Source: Phycisphaerales bacterium (GTDB lineage Bacteria > Planctomycetota > Phycisphaerae > Phycisphaerales > UBA1924). Taken from it: a DNA stretch of 45,904 nt. Within the stretch, counting starts at the first letter, position 1, and the number at the start of each line of letters is the position of its first letter. This document shows positions 36,929 to 45,085 of this stretch, piece by piece. Below the pieces are notes generated by a model. It saw only the letters and a program-made list of their open reading frames with translations, made no database searches and had not been told where the DNA came from. The position numbers and the translations under genes are program-made. The DNA lies in contig JAJDDA010000230.1 in assembly GCA_029260535.1 (NCBI GenBank), forward strand, positions 1 to 45,904, in the 5' to 3' direction.

Positions 36929-37013
36929 GAGGGATCGCTCAATCACTTTAGATCGGCTGGATCAGGATGTCAGATTGGCAAGGCCCGGAGATCGGCTGGT
37001 CAGGCGAAAAAAC

Positions 37014-37517
37014 TCAGCCCCGGCGCCCGCATTCGGGGCACACCCCGCCAGCGAGCCCCTGCAGGTTGTATCCGCATCCCAGGCACAGCCCCCTGCGGGT
37101 GATCGATCGGGCCCGCAGCCGCCTGCCGTGACGTGCAGGGAGCATGGTTAGCGCGATGCAGCCAACGGCGGCGCTGCCGACGAGCAGCAGCGCGAGGGGT
37201 TCGCCGAACAGCCCGATCGCCCAGATCGTGGGTGGTGTCGCCAGACCGATCGAGCCCCAGAGCGGGTTCACCGGGATGAACCGGCCGATCAGCCACGCCG
37301 GCGCCATCGCGGCCAGCGGCGCCCCGAAGAGCCCTGCCCAGAAGAGCGACGGCGCGACGGCGCCCCACATCGATTGCTGCGCCAGGCTCGCCAGCGCCAT
37401 CATGTACTGCGCCGAGACCGCCAGCGCCGCAAGGAACACCGCCGCATCGAGCGATGTGCACACGAATGGATCGTGCTCAGGCTCGCGCCCCGTGATATTC
37501 GCACAGGGCTGGTTCAT
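37014..37517 (-). CDS. Membrane protein with C-terminal zinc ribbon
   Basis: A 167-residue protein with about four hydrophobic segments (A-A-V-F-L-A-A-L-A-V-S-A; S-L-F-W-A-G-L-F-G-A-P-L-A; W-G-S-I-G-L-A-T; L-A-L-L-L-V-G-S-A-A-V-G) and a basic loop, then a cytoplasmic-looking zinc ribbon, C-L-G-C-G-Y-N-L-Q-G-L and C-P-E-C-G. No enzyme or transport motif was recognised. Its start overlaps the stop of the M61 peptidase gene (37514-37517), so the two are translationally coupled. The ribbon matches that of the unrelated-looking membrane protein at 25305-26123. What the ribbon binds is unknown. Confidence 0.75.
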   Translation of the reverse strand: MNQPCANITGREPEHDPFVCTSLDAAVFLAALAVSAQYMMALASLAQQSMWGAVAPSLFWAGLFGAPLAAMAPAWLIGRFIPVNPLWGSIGLATPPTIWAIGLFGEPLALLLVGSAAVGCIALTMLPARHGRRLRARSITRRGLCLGCGYNLQGLAGGVCPECGRRG

Positions 37518-39397
37518 CGAGGAGTGGCGATCTCCGCGATGTAATCGGTGGCGCCCTCGATCGGGACGAGCCTCGCGTGGCGGAGCCCGCCGTCGTAGAC
37601 GAGCGTCTTGCCGAAGAACTTACCGCCGAACTTGACGAGCAACTGGATCTCACCGGTGGTGACGGATTCCCTGACCGCCTCTTTCAGCGCCGCGGTGGAG
37701 AATTCCTGATCGTTGACCGCGACGATCGTCATGTCGTACGCGAGCTTGGCGTCGTCACCGATCGAACCGAGCAGCAGCGTGGTGATCACGCCCTCCTTGT
37801 CGACGGAAAAACCGAGCGATGTGCGGAGGTCGAGGCCCTTGTCCTTCTTGATCGCTTTCGCCTGCAGTTTCGTCGGCTCCTGCACAAACTCCAGCGTGTA
37901 GCCGAGCAACCCCGGCAGCTCGATCGCCAGCTCCTGCGCGGGGGATTCGATGCGTCTCGCGATCTCCGCGTCCCAGTCGGTGCTGGGGTCGATTGTGTGC
38001 AGCGCTTCGACGACATCCTGCCGGGTGTATGTCGAGGGGCTCCCCATCGGGCCCCGGACCGCGTCGAAGAAGAGCCTGCAGAAATCGTCGAGGCTCCGCT
38101 CGTTGCGCGAATTGGCGCGGATCGTCGCGTCGGCCTCCATCCAGAAGAGCGCGCCGTCGCCGTAATAGTCCTGGCGCCTCCGCATTTCTTCCCACGACTT
38201 GCTCCGGTCGCGGAGCCGGCTCTGCCCTCGCGCGGTATCGACGACCGGGCGCCACCGCCTGCCGGACTGCAGCTGATACCGCATGATGTTGTTCGTGATC
38301 GTGTGGGTGTACTCGTCGGGTGTCAGCAATCCCGCGCGGACCGACAGCACGTCGTCCATGTAGCTCGTCAGGCCCTCGTACACCCAGAGCAGGTCGGTCA
38401 CGCCGGCCTCGTGGAAGTTGCGAGTCAGCAGCCCTTCCGGGACGCGGAGCTTGCCGTTCCAGCAATGGATGTACTCGTGCGGGATGACGCCCATCTTCGA
38501 GCCGTCGGGTTTCTCGCAGTCCGTCCAGGTGTCGCTTTTCATCGAGATGAACGTGCAGGTGTGGTGTTCGAGGCCGAACCCTGGGACCTCGTCGGACACG
38601 AACGTCAGGTAGTCGAACCGATCGCTCGGGAAAGGACCGAAGACTTTGACCGCCTGCTCGTGGACGCGTTTGAGTTTCTCGGCGCGCGCCTCGGGCAGGA
38701 ACAGATTCGATTGGTCGCGCGCCACGCCGTGCAGGTAGTGGTCGGGGATCTCGTCGGTGGAGAGGTCCACGGTTTTGAGGTGCTCGCCGAAGATCGCGGG
38801 GGAATCGACCAGCTCCGCGAGTGAGACGTTGTCGTACTCGATCTTGCCATCGGCAGTGCGTGCGGCACGCAACGGCGTCGCGATTGACCAGCCCTCGGGC
38901 AGCGTGATCGTCGCGTCGATCAGGAGCTCGTCCTTGTCGGCATCCTCCGGATAAAACAGGACGGTGTTCCAGTTGATCCCGCCGAGTGTCGGCTCGCCGT
39001 AGCTGTCGGTGGATTTCGAGTTCGTCGTCGGCTGGCTCGCGATGTAGGTCAGCCGCACGATGACGTGCTTGTCCCATTCGGGGACCTCGGTGATCGTGAT
39101 GCGCGTGTCGTGCGTCGGGTCGCGCCGCCAGGGGAGGATGCGTCCTGATTCCGTCTCGGCGCGGAGGTTGACGACGTTCTGGATCGGCCCGCTCGGGTTG
39201 TGGTTGCCCGGGGTCCACTGGACGTACCGGATCACCGTCTCGCCGGCAGTCGCCGGGATGGCGAGCGTTGCGTGGATCAGTCTCCGCGGCGCATCGGTCG
39301 CATCCACGTCGAGGCGCATCGAGGCGCCCAACGCTGACGTGACCCAACACAGCGCGATGGCAAGAGATAACAACGGGGTTTTATTGTTCAGGCGCAT
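37514..39397 (-). CDS. M61-family (glycyl aminopeptidase-like) peptidase with PDZ domain
   Basis: A 627-residue protein with a signal peptide ending near A-L-G-A (residue 25). The N-terminal domain is beta-rich (W-T-P-G-N-H, a known M61 pattern). The catalytic domain shows G-F-G-L-E-H-H-T near 273, the zinc motif H307-E308-x-x-H311-C-W-N, and E341 in L-W-V-Y-E-G-L-T-S-Y. These are the M61 signatures, including the E-G-L-T-x-Y motif that supplies the third ligand. A PDZ-like domain sits at the C-terminus (S-L-G-F-S-V-D; T-I-V-A-V-N-D-Q-E-F-S). It should be a periplasmic metallopeptidase. Coupled by ATGA overlap to the zinc-ribbon membrane protein. Confidence 0.9.
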   Translation of the reverse strand: MRLNNKTPLLSLAIALCWVTSALGASMRLDVDATDAPRRLIHATLAIPATAGETVIRYVQWTPGNHNPSGPIQNVVNLRAETESGRILPWRRDPTHDTRITITEVPEWDKHVIVRLTYIASQPTTNSKSTDSYGEPTLGGINWNTVLFYPEDADKDELLIDATITLPEGWSIATPLRAARTADGKIEYDNVSLAELVDSPAIFGEHLKTVDLSTDEIPDHYLHGVARDQSNLFLPEARAEKLKRVHEQAVKVFGPFPSDRFDYLTFVSDEVPGFGLEHHTCTFISMKSDTWTDCEKPDGSKMGVIPHEYIHCWNGKLRVPEGLLTRNFHEAGVTDLLWVYEGLTSYMDDVLSVRAGLLTPDEYTHTITNNIMRYQLQSGRRWRPVVDTARGQSRLRDRSKSWEEMRRRQDYYGDGALFWMEADATIRANSRNERSLDDFCRLFFDAVRGPMGSPSTYTRQDVVEALHTIDPSTDWDAEIARRIESPAQELAIELPGLLGYTLEFVQEPTKLQAKAIKKDKGLDLRTSLGFSVDKEGVITTLLLGSIGDDAKLAYDMTIVAVNDQEFSTAALKEAVRESVTTGEIQLLVKFGGKFFGKTLVYDGGLRHARLVPIEGATDYIAEIATPR

Positions 39398-39445
39398 ATC
39401 TTTCGGATCCTACAGGATCAGCGATGAATGGATGCCACCGGATCC

Positions 39446-39487
39446 AAAGAAAAAGGCCGCCGATCCTCTTGCAAAGGATCGGCGGCC
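39446..39487 (-). terminator. Rho-independent terminator of the sigma/PDZ operon
   Basis: A 13-bp perfect stem (39455-39467 with 39475-39487) and seven-base loop are followed on the minus strand by TTTTTCTTT. It lies 59 bases after the stop of the 660-residue PDZ protein gene and before the M61 peptidase gene, so it separates the two transcripts. Confidence 0.92.
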
Positions 39488-39545
39488 CCAAGGAGACGCC
39501 GCTCGGCAGCGCACCGGAGCACCGGTGAACCAGCCGGCTACGGCA

Positions 39546-41528
39546 TTAGTCGATTTTTTCCGCGAGCCGCTCGAGCAAGGATTCGATCCGCTCCATGCGC
39601 TCTTCCAGTGACTCCAGCCGATCCGCCAGGCCCTGGTTGCGATCAGCAAGCCGGTGCGTGAGATGGGGCGCAGCCGGCGCCGGTGCGCCGTCCCGCTCGA
39701 CATTGAAGAAGACCTCGCCCTGACCGCCGGGGAACGTGAATGACTTGCCTTTCCCGCCGGGGCCCACGCGGAACATACCCTTGCCCGGCTCGCCCTCGAT
39801 CACGACGAACGAGTTGCCCTCTTCGTCGTCCTCGCCGGGAAAGAACTCGATGTTGGGCATGTCGACATTGAATTCGAATTCTTCGAACTGGTTGCCGAGC
39901 TGGCTGAGCTGCGCCTTGATCTGCGCCATCGTTTCTTTGTCGAGCTGGCCATCGAGTTCGCCGAGTTTCAGGAGGATCGATTGGATGTCCTCGTTGCCGC
40001 GCTGGCGGTGTGTCCGCTGCGTGTTGAGATGCCGCTCGACGCGTTCCTTCGCCCTGCTCAAGGCGCGTTGGGCCTGGCTGTGCTCGCGTTTCACATTGTC
40101 GCGGGTTAACCCTGGCAGTACCCGCTCCCGCCCTTTCACGCCTGGTGCGTCAACCCAGGCGCCGACACTGTGCTCAGTCGGAGCTTCGACCAGGTCGAGC
40201 ACGAAGGAGTGCGGATCGCCGCCGCGGAGGACTTTGAGCTCGACTTTCTCGCCTGCGCTCTTGGACCCGATGATCTTCTGCAGCATCGGTGTGCTGATCC
40301 CGTCGTGACCATCGATATTGGTGATGATGTCGAACCGGCGGAGCCCTGAGAGTTGCGCCGGCATCCCGTCCATCACGCTCTCGATCATCACCACGCCCTC
40401 GGCGTCAACACCGAGTTGTGAGGCGAGCGCATCGCTGATGGATCCGAGGGTGACGCCGATCATGACGCGCTGCTCGAGAATATCGGCGGGCGCTGTCTGA
40501 TCGTCGGTCACCACCCAGGCGCCGGTAGTTTCACCCTCTGCGCCGGCTAAAGCGAGCTTCAGATCGGCGATCCCGGCGAGTCCGTCGCCGGTCACGCTGA
40601 TGCCCGAATCGCTCATCACGCCGTGGCCATCGCCGAAGAACATGATGTTGTTCTCGTCATCGGAGAATTCGAACACCTCGTTGTCATCCGAGCTCCAGAC
40701 GTTGTTCCCGCCGCCTTTGATGATGAAGCTCTTGCCGGCCTTGCCTTGCTTGCCGATTTTCTTGTGCTTGAGGATCTCGTGGATCTTCTTGTTGTTCTGG
40801 TTGTTGCTGAGATCGATGTGCTCGCCATCGATGATGACCTCGATCCTGATCTCGCCATCGGCGTCGTCGATCCCGAGATCACCCATGCTGAAGTCACCAT
40901 CGCCGAGGCGCTCGATGATGACCTCGTGCCGCTCATCGCCATGGAGATTGTGCAGTTCATGCAGTTCATGCAGTTCATGAAGCTCGTGCAGCGGGGCGTG
41001 CTTGCCGCCGAGGCGGATCGCCTTGCCACCCTTTAAACCCTTCAGTCCCTTCAGTTCCTTCAGGCTTTTGAGTTCGTGGAGACCGTGCAGGTTATCAAGA
41101 CCGCTGAGATCGATGGTCTCGCCGTTGATGACGATTTTGATCTCGCCACCGCCGCCCGACCGGCCGTCGATGCGGTGCTTGATGACATCGATAATTTCGC
41201 CAGACCCGCCGCGTGACATCCGGATTGCTTGAGGGGCGCTGCTCCCGGAGCAGCAAACAGATCCCTTGCTCTTCGTAGTGAGGCGATCGACGAGGACCTT
41301 CCCGCCAAACCTGGGTGCGGCAACCCTGCCGTGCGAACCTTTGGACTCATCGAGTTCGATCACGACAACCTGCTCGCCGCCATCGCCAGATCGGGAGACC
41401 CAGGTTTGCGAACTTTCCGGGCCATGATCGCAGACCTTCATCATGTGCTCCGCGTTGGCGGCGCCCGCGATGCTCAGCGAGCAGATCCCGCCGGCGAGCA
41501 TGGTCAGTGTTTTTATTTTCCTAAGCAT
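39546..41528 (-). CDS. Exported PDZ-domain protein with Leu/His tripeptide repeats and coiled coil
   Basis: A 660-residue protein with a signal peptide ending A-N-A near residue 26. Residues 141-165 have Leu at every third position (L-K-E-L-K-G-L-K-G pattern) and residues 180-197 repeat L-H-E four times, then L-H-N-L-H-G. Each follows or precedes a strand pair ending G-E-x-I-D-L-S (about 128-142 and 225-241), suggesting an internal duplication. A PDZ domain spans about 356-450 (M-I-G-V-T-L-G; G-L-R-R-F-D-I-I-T-N-I-D-G). A charged helical region follows, then an acidic segment, and a C-terminal coiled coil (632-658). No protease domain is attached. It is the last gene of the sigma/anti-sigma operon. 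Function unknown. Confidence 0.8.
   Translation of the reverse strand: MLRKIKTLTMLAGGICSLSIAGAANAEHMMKVCDHGPESSQTWVSRSGDGGEQVVVIELDESKGSHGRVAAPRFGGKVLVDRLTTKSKGSVCCSGSSAPQAIRMSRGGSGEIIDVIKHRIDGRSGGGGEIKIVINGETIDLSGLDNLHGLHELKSLKELKGLKGLKGGKAIRLGGKHAPLHELHELHELHELHNLHGDERHEVIIERLGDGDFSMGDLGIDDADGEIRIEVIIDGEHIDLSNNQNNKKIHEILKHKKIGKQGKAGKSFIIKGGGNNVWSSDDNEVFEFSDDENNIMFFGDGHGVMSDSGISVTGDGLAGIADLKLALAGAEGETTGAWVVTDDQTAPADILEQRVMIGVTLGSISDALASQLGVDAEGVVMIESVMDGMPAQLSGLRRFDIITNIDGHDGISTPMLQKIIGSKSAGEKVELKVLRGGDPHSFVLDLVEAPTEHSVGAWVDAPGVKGRERVLPGLTRDNVKREHSQAQRALSRAKERVERHLNTQRTHRQRGNEDIQSILLKLGELDGQLDKETMAQIKAQLSQLGNQFEEFEFNVDMPNIEFFPGEDDEEGNSFVVIEGEPGKGMFRVGPGGKGKSFTFPGGQGEVFFNVERDGAPAPAAPHLTHRLADRNQGLADRLESLEERMERIESLLERLAEKID
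40942..40995 (-). repeat. Nine-base tandem repeats encoding (Leu-His-Glu)n
   Basis: tgcagttca occurs three times exactly (40951-40959, 40960-40968, 40969-40977), flanked by diverged copies. The unit is nine bases, so gain or loss of copies would keep the reading frame and change only the number of L-H-E tripeptides. Confidence 0.85.
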
Positions 41529-41599
41529 TGGCGTTGAGCCTCCTGATTCGGCGTAGTTGTTGAGCCGTGGTGTGGTGTTGTTTATGACAAGGTTGTTGG

Positions 41600-42616
41600 T
41601 TACGCGGGGACCGAACGCGTTCTGGCCTTGGGCGCCATCTCGGACGCGTCGATAGCGCCCGGCTTCTTCTTCTCGGGGGCGGGCGCCGCCTTGGGTTGTG
41701 TCGGCGCTCGGAGCAACGGCGCCCAGTGCGGGATCACGACGCGTCTCGGCGCTCGAATGTGGCCATGGAGTTGTGATTCGAGCATCCGATGGAGCGCTTC
41801 CAGTTCGATCGCATCGTCAGATCCAAAGTTGAACGCGTTGAAGGCCGGCGCAAGAGCTGGTGAGGCGTCGAGCACGACCTCGATCGTTTGGCGCTGCCCG
41901 GTTCGGATTAGTTCGACCGAGACGGTTTCGCCGGGTTCGTGAATGCTCAGGGAATCAGCGAGCGTTTTGGCGCCGAGCGGCTCGCCGTCGATCGCGATCA
42001 GCACGTCGAACTGCTGCAGCCCTGCCGCATCCGCTCCGGAGCCTGGGGTGATGAACTCCGCGACGACCCCGCACTCGATATCGAGTTGCGCAAGCATCGC
42101 CTCGTCGGCGGGGGTCACCTTGACGCCGAGCGTGGCCCTCGCTCCGGGGACCGCCGGTGCGAAGGCGCGGTCGAACGAATGGAACGCGAACCCGGCGTCG
42201 CCGATGGTCGGGTTGGACTTGCTCGTCTCGAACGCGACCTCGCCGTCAGGGTCGAGGATGCGAACCGTGTCGCCCTCCTCTTCGAGTGTGTACTCGCCGT
42301 GGGCTTCAATCTTTTTGAGTTTGCCGTCGGCGATCGAGACCTTGAACCCGCCACGCTCATCGTGGGTCGTGATCGAGGCGCTGTTGGAAGTTGTTGTGAC
42401 AGACGAGGTGTCCTGGCAGGGGATCACGCGGACTCCGATCTGGCGATCGAAGTCGTCTGCGTTTTGCACCAGAACCGGCGCAACCTCGGCGGCGGCGGTC
42501 GCCGGCAGCTCGATGACGTTGTGGAGCAGGTCTCCCAGCATCGGGCGCCACTGGGCGCTCGCGGTGAGCACCGCGCCGGCGGAGATCATCAGTGTTGTTT
42601 CGATCGCTCTGTTCAT
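41600..42616 (-). CDS. Exported PDZ-domain protein
   Basis: A 338-residue protein with an N-terminal signal-like segment (T-L-M-I-S-A-G-A-V-L-T-A-S-A, residues 8-21). A beta-rich domain with D-G-K-L-K-K-I-E and E-E-E-G-D-T-V-R-I-L-D-P-D-G precedes a PDZ domain at about residues 161-250 (T-L-G-V-K-V; G-V-V-A-E-F-I-T-P-G-S-G-A-D-A-A-G-L; F-D-V-L-I-A-I-D-G-E-P-L). The C-terminus is Pro/Lys-rich and probably disordered. No catalytic domain is present, so it is a binding or scaffolding PDZ protein. It lies 45 bases after the anti-sigma-like gene and 71 bases before the larger PDZ protein, on the same strand, all likely one operon. Confidence 0.82.
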   Translation of the reverse strand: MNRAIETTLMISAGAVLTASAQWRPMLGDLLHNVIELPATAAAEVAPVLVQNADDFDRQIGVRVIPCQDTSSVTTTSNSASITTHDERGGFKVSIADGKLKKIEAHGEYTLEEEGDTVRILDPDGEVAFETSKSNPTIGDAGFAFHSFDRAFAPAVPGARATLGVKVTPADEAMLAQLDIECGVVAEFITPGSGADAAGLQQFDVLIAIDGEPLGAKTLADSLSIHEPGETVSVELIRTGQRQTIEVVLDASPALAPAFNAFNFGSDDAIELEALHRMLESQLHGHIRAPRRVVIPHWAPLLRAPTQPKAAPAPEKKKPGAIDASEMAPKARTRSVPA

Positions 42617-42661
42617 TGAATCCCTCCAGATGAAGGCGGTGTGTGTGCTGGTGCGTGTGTA

Positions 42662-43288
42662 TCAGATCGGGTCGGAGGCCTGGATGACTCTCGGCTCGAT
42701 CGGGACGGGGGTCGCCCTGCCCTGATCGTCTTCACCGAGGCCGTACACCCCGTTGACGACCTCGCGCTCGAGCAGCTGCCGGAGGTAGATCACCTCGACG
42801 CGAACGCCGTCGGGCATCGCCCTGGCCTCGACCATCACCTTGGGCATCTCGCCGATGTACCGGCCCTCTTGCTCGCCGACCGAGCGGTATTGATTCAGCG
42901 CATCGTCCGCGCTGGCGGGGACAATACTGATCCCGGCCTGGTTCGTCGGTGTCAGTTCGGGGTTGAACATCGGAACAAGGTCCGCCCCAAGCCACGCGAG
43001 CGCCACCGCAGCGGCCATCGCCCAGCCGATCCACGGGCTGAACCGGCGCGAGAAAACGTGCTCGGCGCCGGCGCCTGCGATACCGAGGGGCAGCTCGATC
43101 GCGTCGGCGGCTTCAACGGCGACACCAACCGCGGTGCGGAGGTTGGCCGCGTCGCGCTGCTCGCGAGCGAGTTTCTTCCAGACCTCGGGTTCGAGCGCCG
43201 CGAGCTGCTCGAACGATTCCCAGTCCTTTGATGTAGCCTCGTCGTCAACGATCCGGCTGATCAGGATGTCGGTGTTGGTTGGTTCCAT
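42662..43288 (-). CDS. Probable anti-sigma factor (single-pass membrane protein)
   Basis: A 208-residue protein beginning with an acidic/helical cytoplasmic part (I-S-R-I-V-D-D-E-A-T-S; L-E-P-E-V-W-K-K-L-A-R-E-Q) of the kind found in RseA/RskA-like anti-sigma factors. One hydrophobic helix lies at about residues 85-103 (W-I-G-W-A-M-A-A-A-V-A-L-A-W-L), leaving a ~100-residue extracytoplasmic domain. No H-x3-C-x2-C zinc motif is present, so it is not a ZAS-type factor. The anti-sigma role is inferred from topology and from its place 54 bases after an ECF sigma gene. Released by proteolysis, it would free the sigma factor. Confidence 0.72.
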   Translation of the reverse strand: MEPTNTDILISRIVDDEATSKDWESFEQLAALEPEVWKKLAREQRDAANLRTAVGVAVEAADAIELPLGIAGAGAEHVFSRRFSPWIGWAMAAAVALAWLGADLVPMFNPELTPTNQAGISIVPASADDALNQYRSVGEQEGRYIGEMPKVMVEARAMPDGVRVEVIYLRQLLEREVVNGVYGLGEDDQGRATPVPIEPRVIQASDPI

Positions 43289-43342
43289 GATTGCGCTCCC
43301 AAGTTGCGCTCCATCGCACTGCTATTCCGTCTGGTCTTCCGT

Positions 43343-43957
43343 TCAGGCCCCGGCGCCCTGGCTCTGGCCCTGCGTGATCCGCATCGTTGCGGCTTCCTGT
43401 TCAAACTCGATCTCATCGCGGACCATCCGTCTGGCTCTCGCGATCCTGGTCTCGATTGTCGTCACCGGCAGCTCGAGCGTCTGCGCGATCCGCCGGTAAC
43501 TCATCCCCCGGACACACCGCAGCAGCAAAGGCTCGCGGTAATCCGGGTGCAGCCTCTGCGCCGCTTCCAGCGCGCGAACCGCCTCGTTCTTGAGCGCCTC
43601 CGACTCGTCGTTTTCCGGCGCCGGCGCCTGCTCGACGTCACCACCGGTGGGCACGAGACGCAGGCGGACTTTCCGCTTCCGACCGGCGGCCCTCGCCGCG
43701 TTGATCGACACCGTCCGAAGCCAGGGGCGGATCTTGCTCGGATCACGGACATCGTGGATCCGGCGGACGAGCGTCATCGCGACTTCCTGCAGGAGATCGT
43801 CCAGCTCGGCGTCCTTCGGCTTGTGCGCCAACAGGATCGCCGCCACCCAGCGGCGGTTGTCCGACCAGACCTCTCGGAGCCACGCCTGGTCATCCTCACC
43901 GTGGTGATGGTGATCAGCCGCCCCGCTGCCCACGAGTTGTCCGCGTTCTTCGCTCAT
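43343..43957 (-). CDS. ECF-type RNA polymerase sigma factor
   Basis: A 204-residue sigma70-family protein. Region 2 covers about residues 30-95 (D-D-L-L-Q-E-V-A-M-T-L-V, R-P-W-L-R-T-V-S-I-N-A-A-R), including the polymerase-binding D-L-L-Q-E-V motif. Region 4 covers about 125-182, with the helix-turn-helix G-M-S-Y-R-R-I-A-Q-T-L-E-L-P-V-T-T-I-E-T-R-I-A-R-A. Regions 1.1 and 3 are absent, as expected for ECF factors. The N-terminus has a His run (D-H-H-H-H-G). It is the first gene of the operon with the anti-sigma-like and PDZ genes, and is divergent from tatC. Confidence 0.9.
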   Translation of the reverse strand: MSEERGQLVGSGAADHHHHGEDDQAWLREVWSDNRRWVAAILLAHKPKDAELDDLLQEVAMTLVRRIHDVRDPSKIRPWLRTVSINAARAAGRKRKVRLRLVPTGGDVEQAPAPENDESEALKNEAVRALEAAQRLHPDYREPLLLRCVRGMSYRRIAQTLELPVTTIETRIARARRMVRDEIEFEQEAATMRITQGQSQGAGA

Positions 43958-44137
43958 TCAGAGAGTCTTGATGCGCTCCGATCGCCGATCCGGGCGCCTT
44001 CCCGAGATTTTTCGCACCGCCCCAGTGCCCGGCGTATCCTCACCGCTCGGCATCGCTTTTTATACGGCTCCGGGCTTCGATTGTTGCCCGCCCTCCTGTT
44101 CTCGGACGCTCCAGTGACACCACCCCCGCACCACACC

Positions 44138-45085
44138 ATGTCCTTCGGCGAGCACCTCGATGAGCTGCGAAAACGCCTGATCCACGCCCTGCTGGGCCTG
44201 ATTCCCATCTTCGTCGTCGCCCTCGTCTTCGGGGGGCCGATCCTCGAATTCCTGATCGTCCCCGCCGAGGATCAACTCCGGGCGGCAGGACAGGCCAGCC
44301 GGCTCCAGGCAACAGGCCCCGCCGAGGTATTCATCGCGTATATCAAGGTCGCCCTGGTCCTCTCGATCCTCGTGGGTGGTCCCTGGCTGATCTATCAGGT
44401 CTGGCTCTTCGTCTCGCCCGGTCTTTATAAGAACGAACGGCGGTTCGTCTACGTCCTCATGCCGCTTTCAGCAGCACTGACCGTGGTGGGGATGATGTTC
44501 CTCTATTGGGTCATGCTCCCGGTGATGCTGGGGTTCCTGATCACGTTCTCATCCAATATCGCCCAGACCTCCGCATCAACGGCGCCGTTGCCTGAGGGGA
44601 TCGTCCTGCCCATCGCGCCGATGCTTACCGTCGATCCGACCGAGCCACCCCCCGGCGCCTTCTGGTTCAACGACAGCCTGCACGAACTGCGCTTCGCGCT
44701 GCCTGATGCGGACGGCGAGGGCGTGGCGCAGATCCTGGGAGTTCCCATGACCGGCGGCGCCCTGATCTCGCAGCAGTACCGCGTCAGCGAGTACATCGGG
44801 ATGGTCTTCGGGCTCGGCATCGCTTTCGGGATCGCGTTCCAGCTCCCGCTGGTCATGCTCCTGCTCGGGTGGTCAGGGATGGCGGATCCGAGATTCCTTG
44901 CGAAGCAACGCAAGTACGCGCTGCTCGCCTGCGCCCTCGCCGGCGCGATTCTGACACCCGCCGACCCCGCGTCGATGGTCCTGCTCGCCGGGCCGCTGTA
45001 CGGGCTCTTTGAGGTTGGACTGCTGCTGATGCGGTTCGTCCCGTCGCGCAAGCCGACCACCGATGGCGCCATGGGAGCCGACTGA
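44138..45085 (+). CDS. tatC: Sec-independent protein translocase TatC with enlarged periplasmic loop
   Basis: About 315 residues from the ATG at 44138; a GTG at 44114 is an alternative. The N-terminus M-S-F-G-E-H-L-D-E-L-R-K-R-L is diagnostic of TatC, which binds twin-arginine signal peptides. S-P-G-L-Y-K-N-E100-R holds the conserved glutamate in the first cytoplasmic loop. Six membrane helices are expected. Between the third and fourth, residues about 140-212 form a loop some 60 residues longer than in E. coli TatC (contains D-P-T-E-P-P-P-G-A-F-W-F and P-D-A-D-G-E-G-V). Later landmarks L-L-G-W-S-G-M-A-D-P-R and L-T-P-A-D-P-x-S are normal. The stop overlaps the tadA start. No tatA/B gene is nearby. 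Confidence 0.95.
   Translation: MSFGEHLDELRKRLIHALLGLIPIFVVALVFGGPILEFLIVPAEDQLRAAGQASRLQATGPAEVFIAYIKVALVLSILVGGPWLIYQVWLFVSPGLYKNERRFVYVLMPLSAALTVVGMMFLYWVMLPVMLGFLITFSSNIAQTSASTAPLPEGIVLPIAPMLTVDPTEPPPGAFWFNDSLHELRFALPDADGEGVAQILGVPMTGGALISQQYRVSEYIGMVFGLGIAFGIAFQLPLVMLLLGWSGMADPRFLAKQRKYALLACALAGAILTPADPASMVLLAGPLYGLFEVGLLLMRFVPSRKPTTDGAMGAD

Noticed and set aside
40942-40995. CRISPR-like array
   Set aside because: The repeats are nine bases, contiguous, in frame with a protein and have no spacers.
43304-44137. N-terminal extension of tatC to 43304
   Set aside because: The extension lies opposite the sigma factor gene and lacks features; TatC normally starts at the M-S-F-G-E-H-L-D-E-L-R segment.
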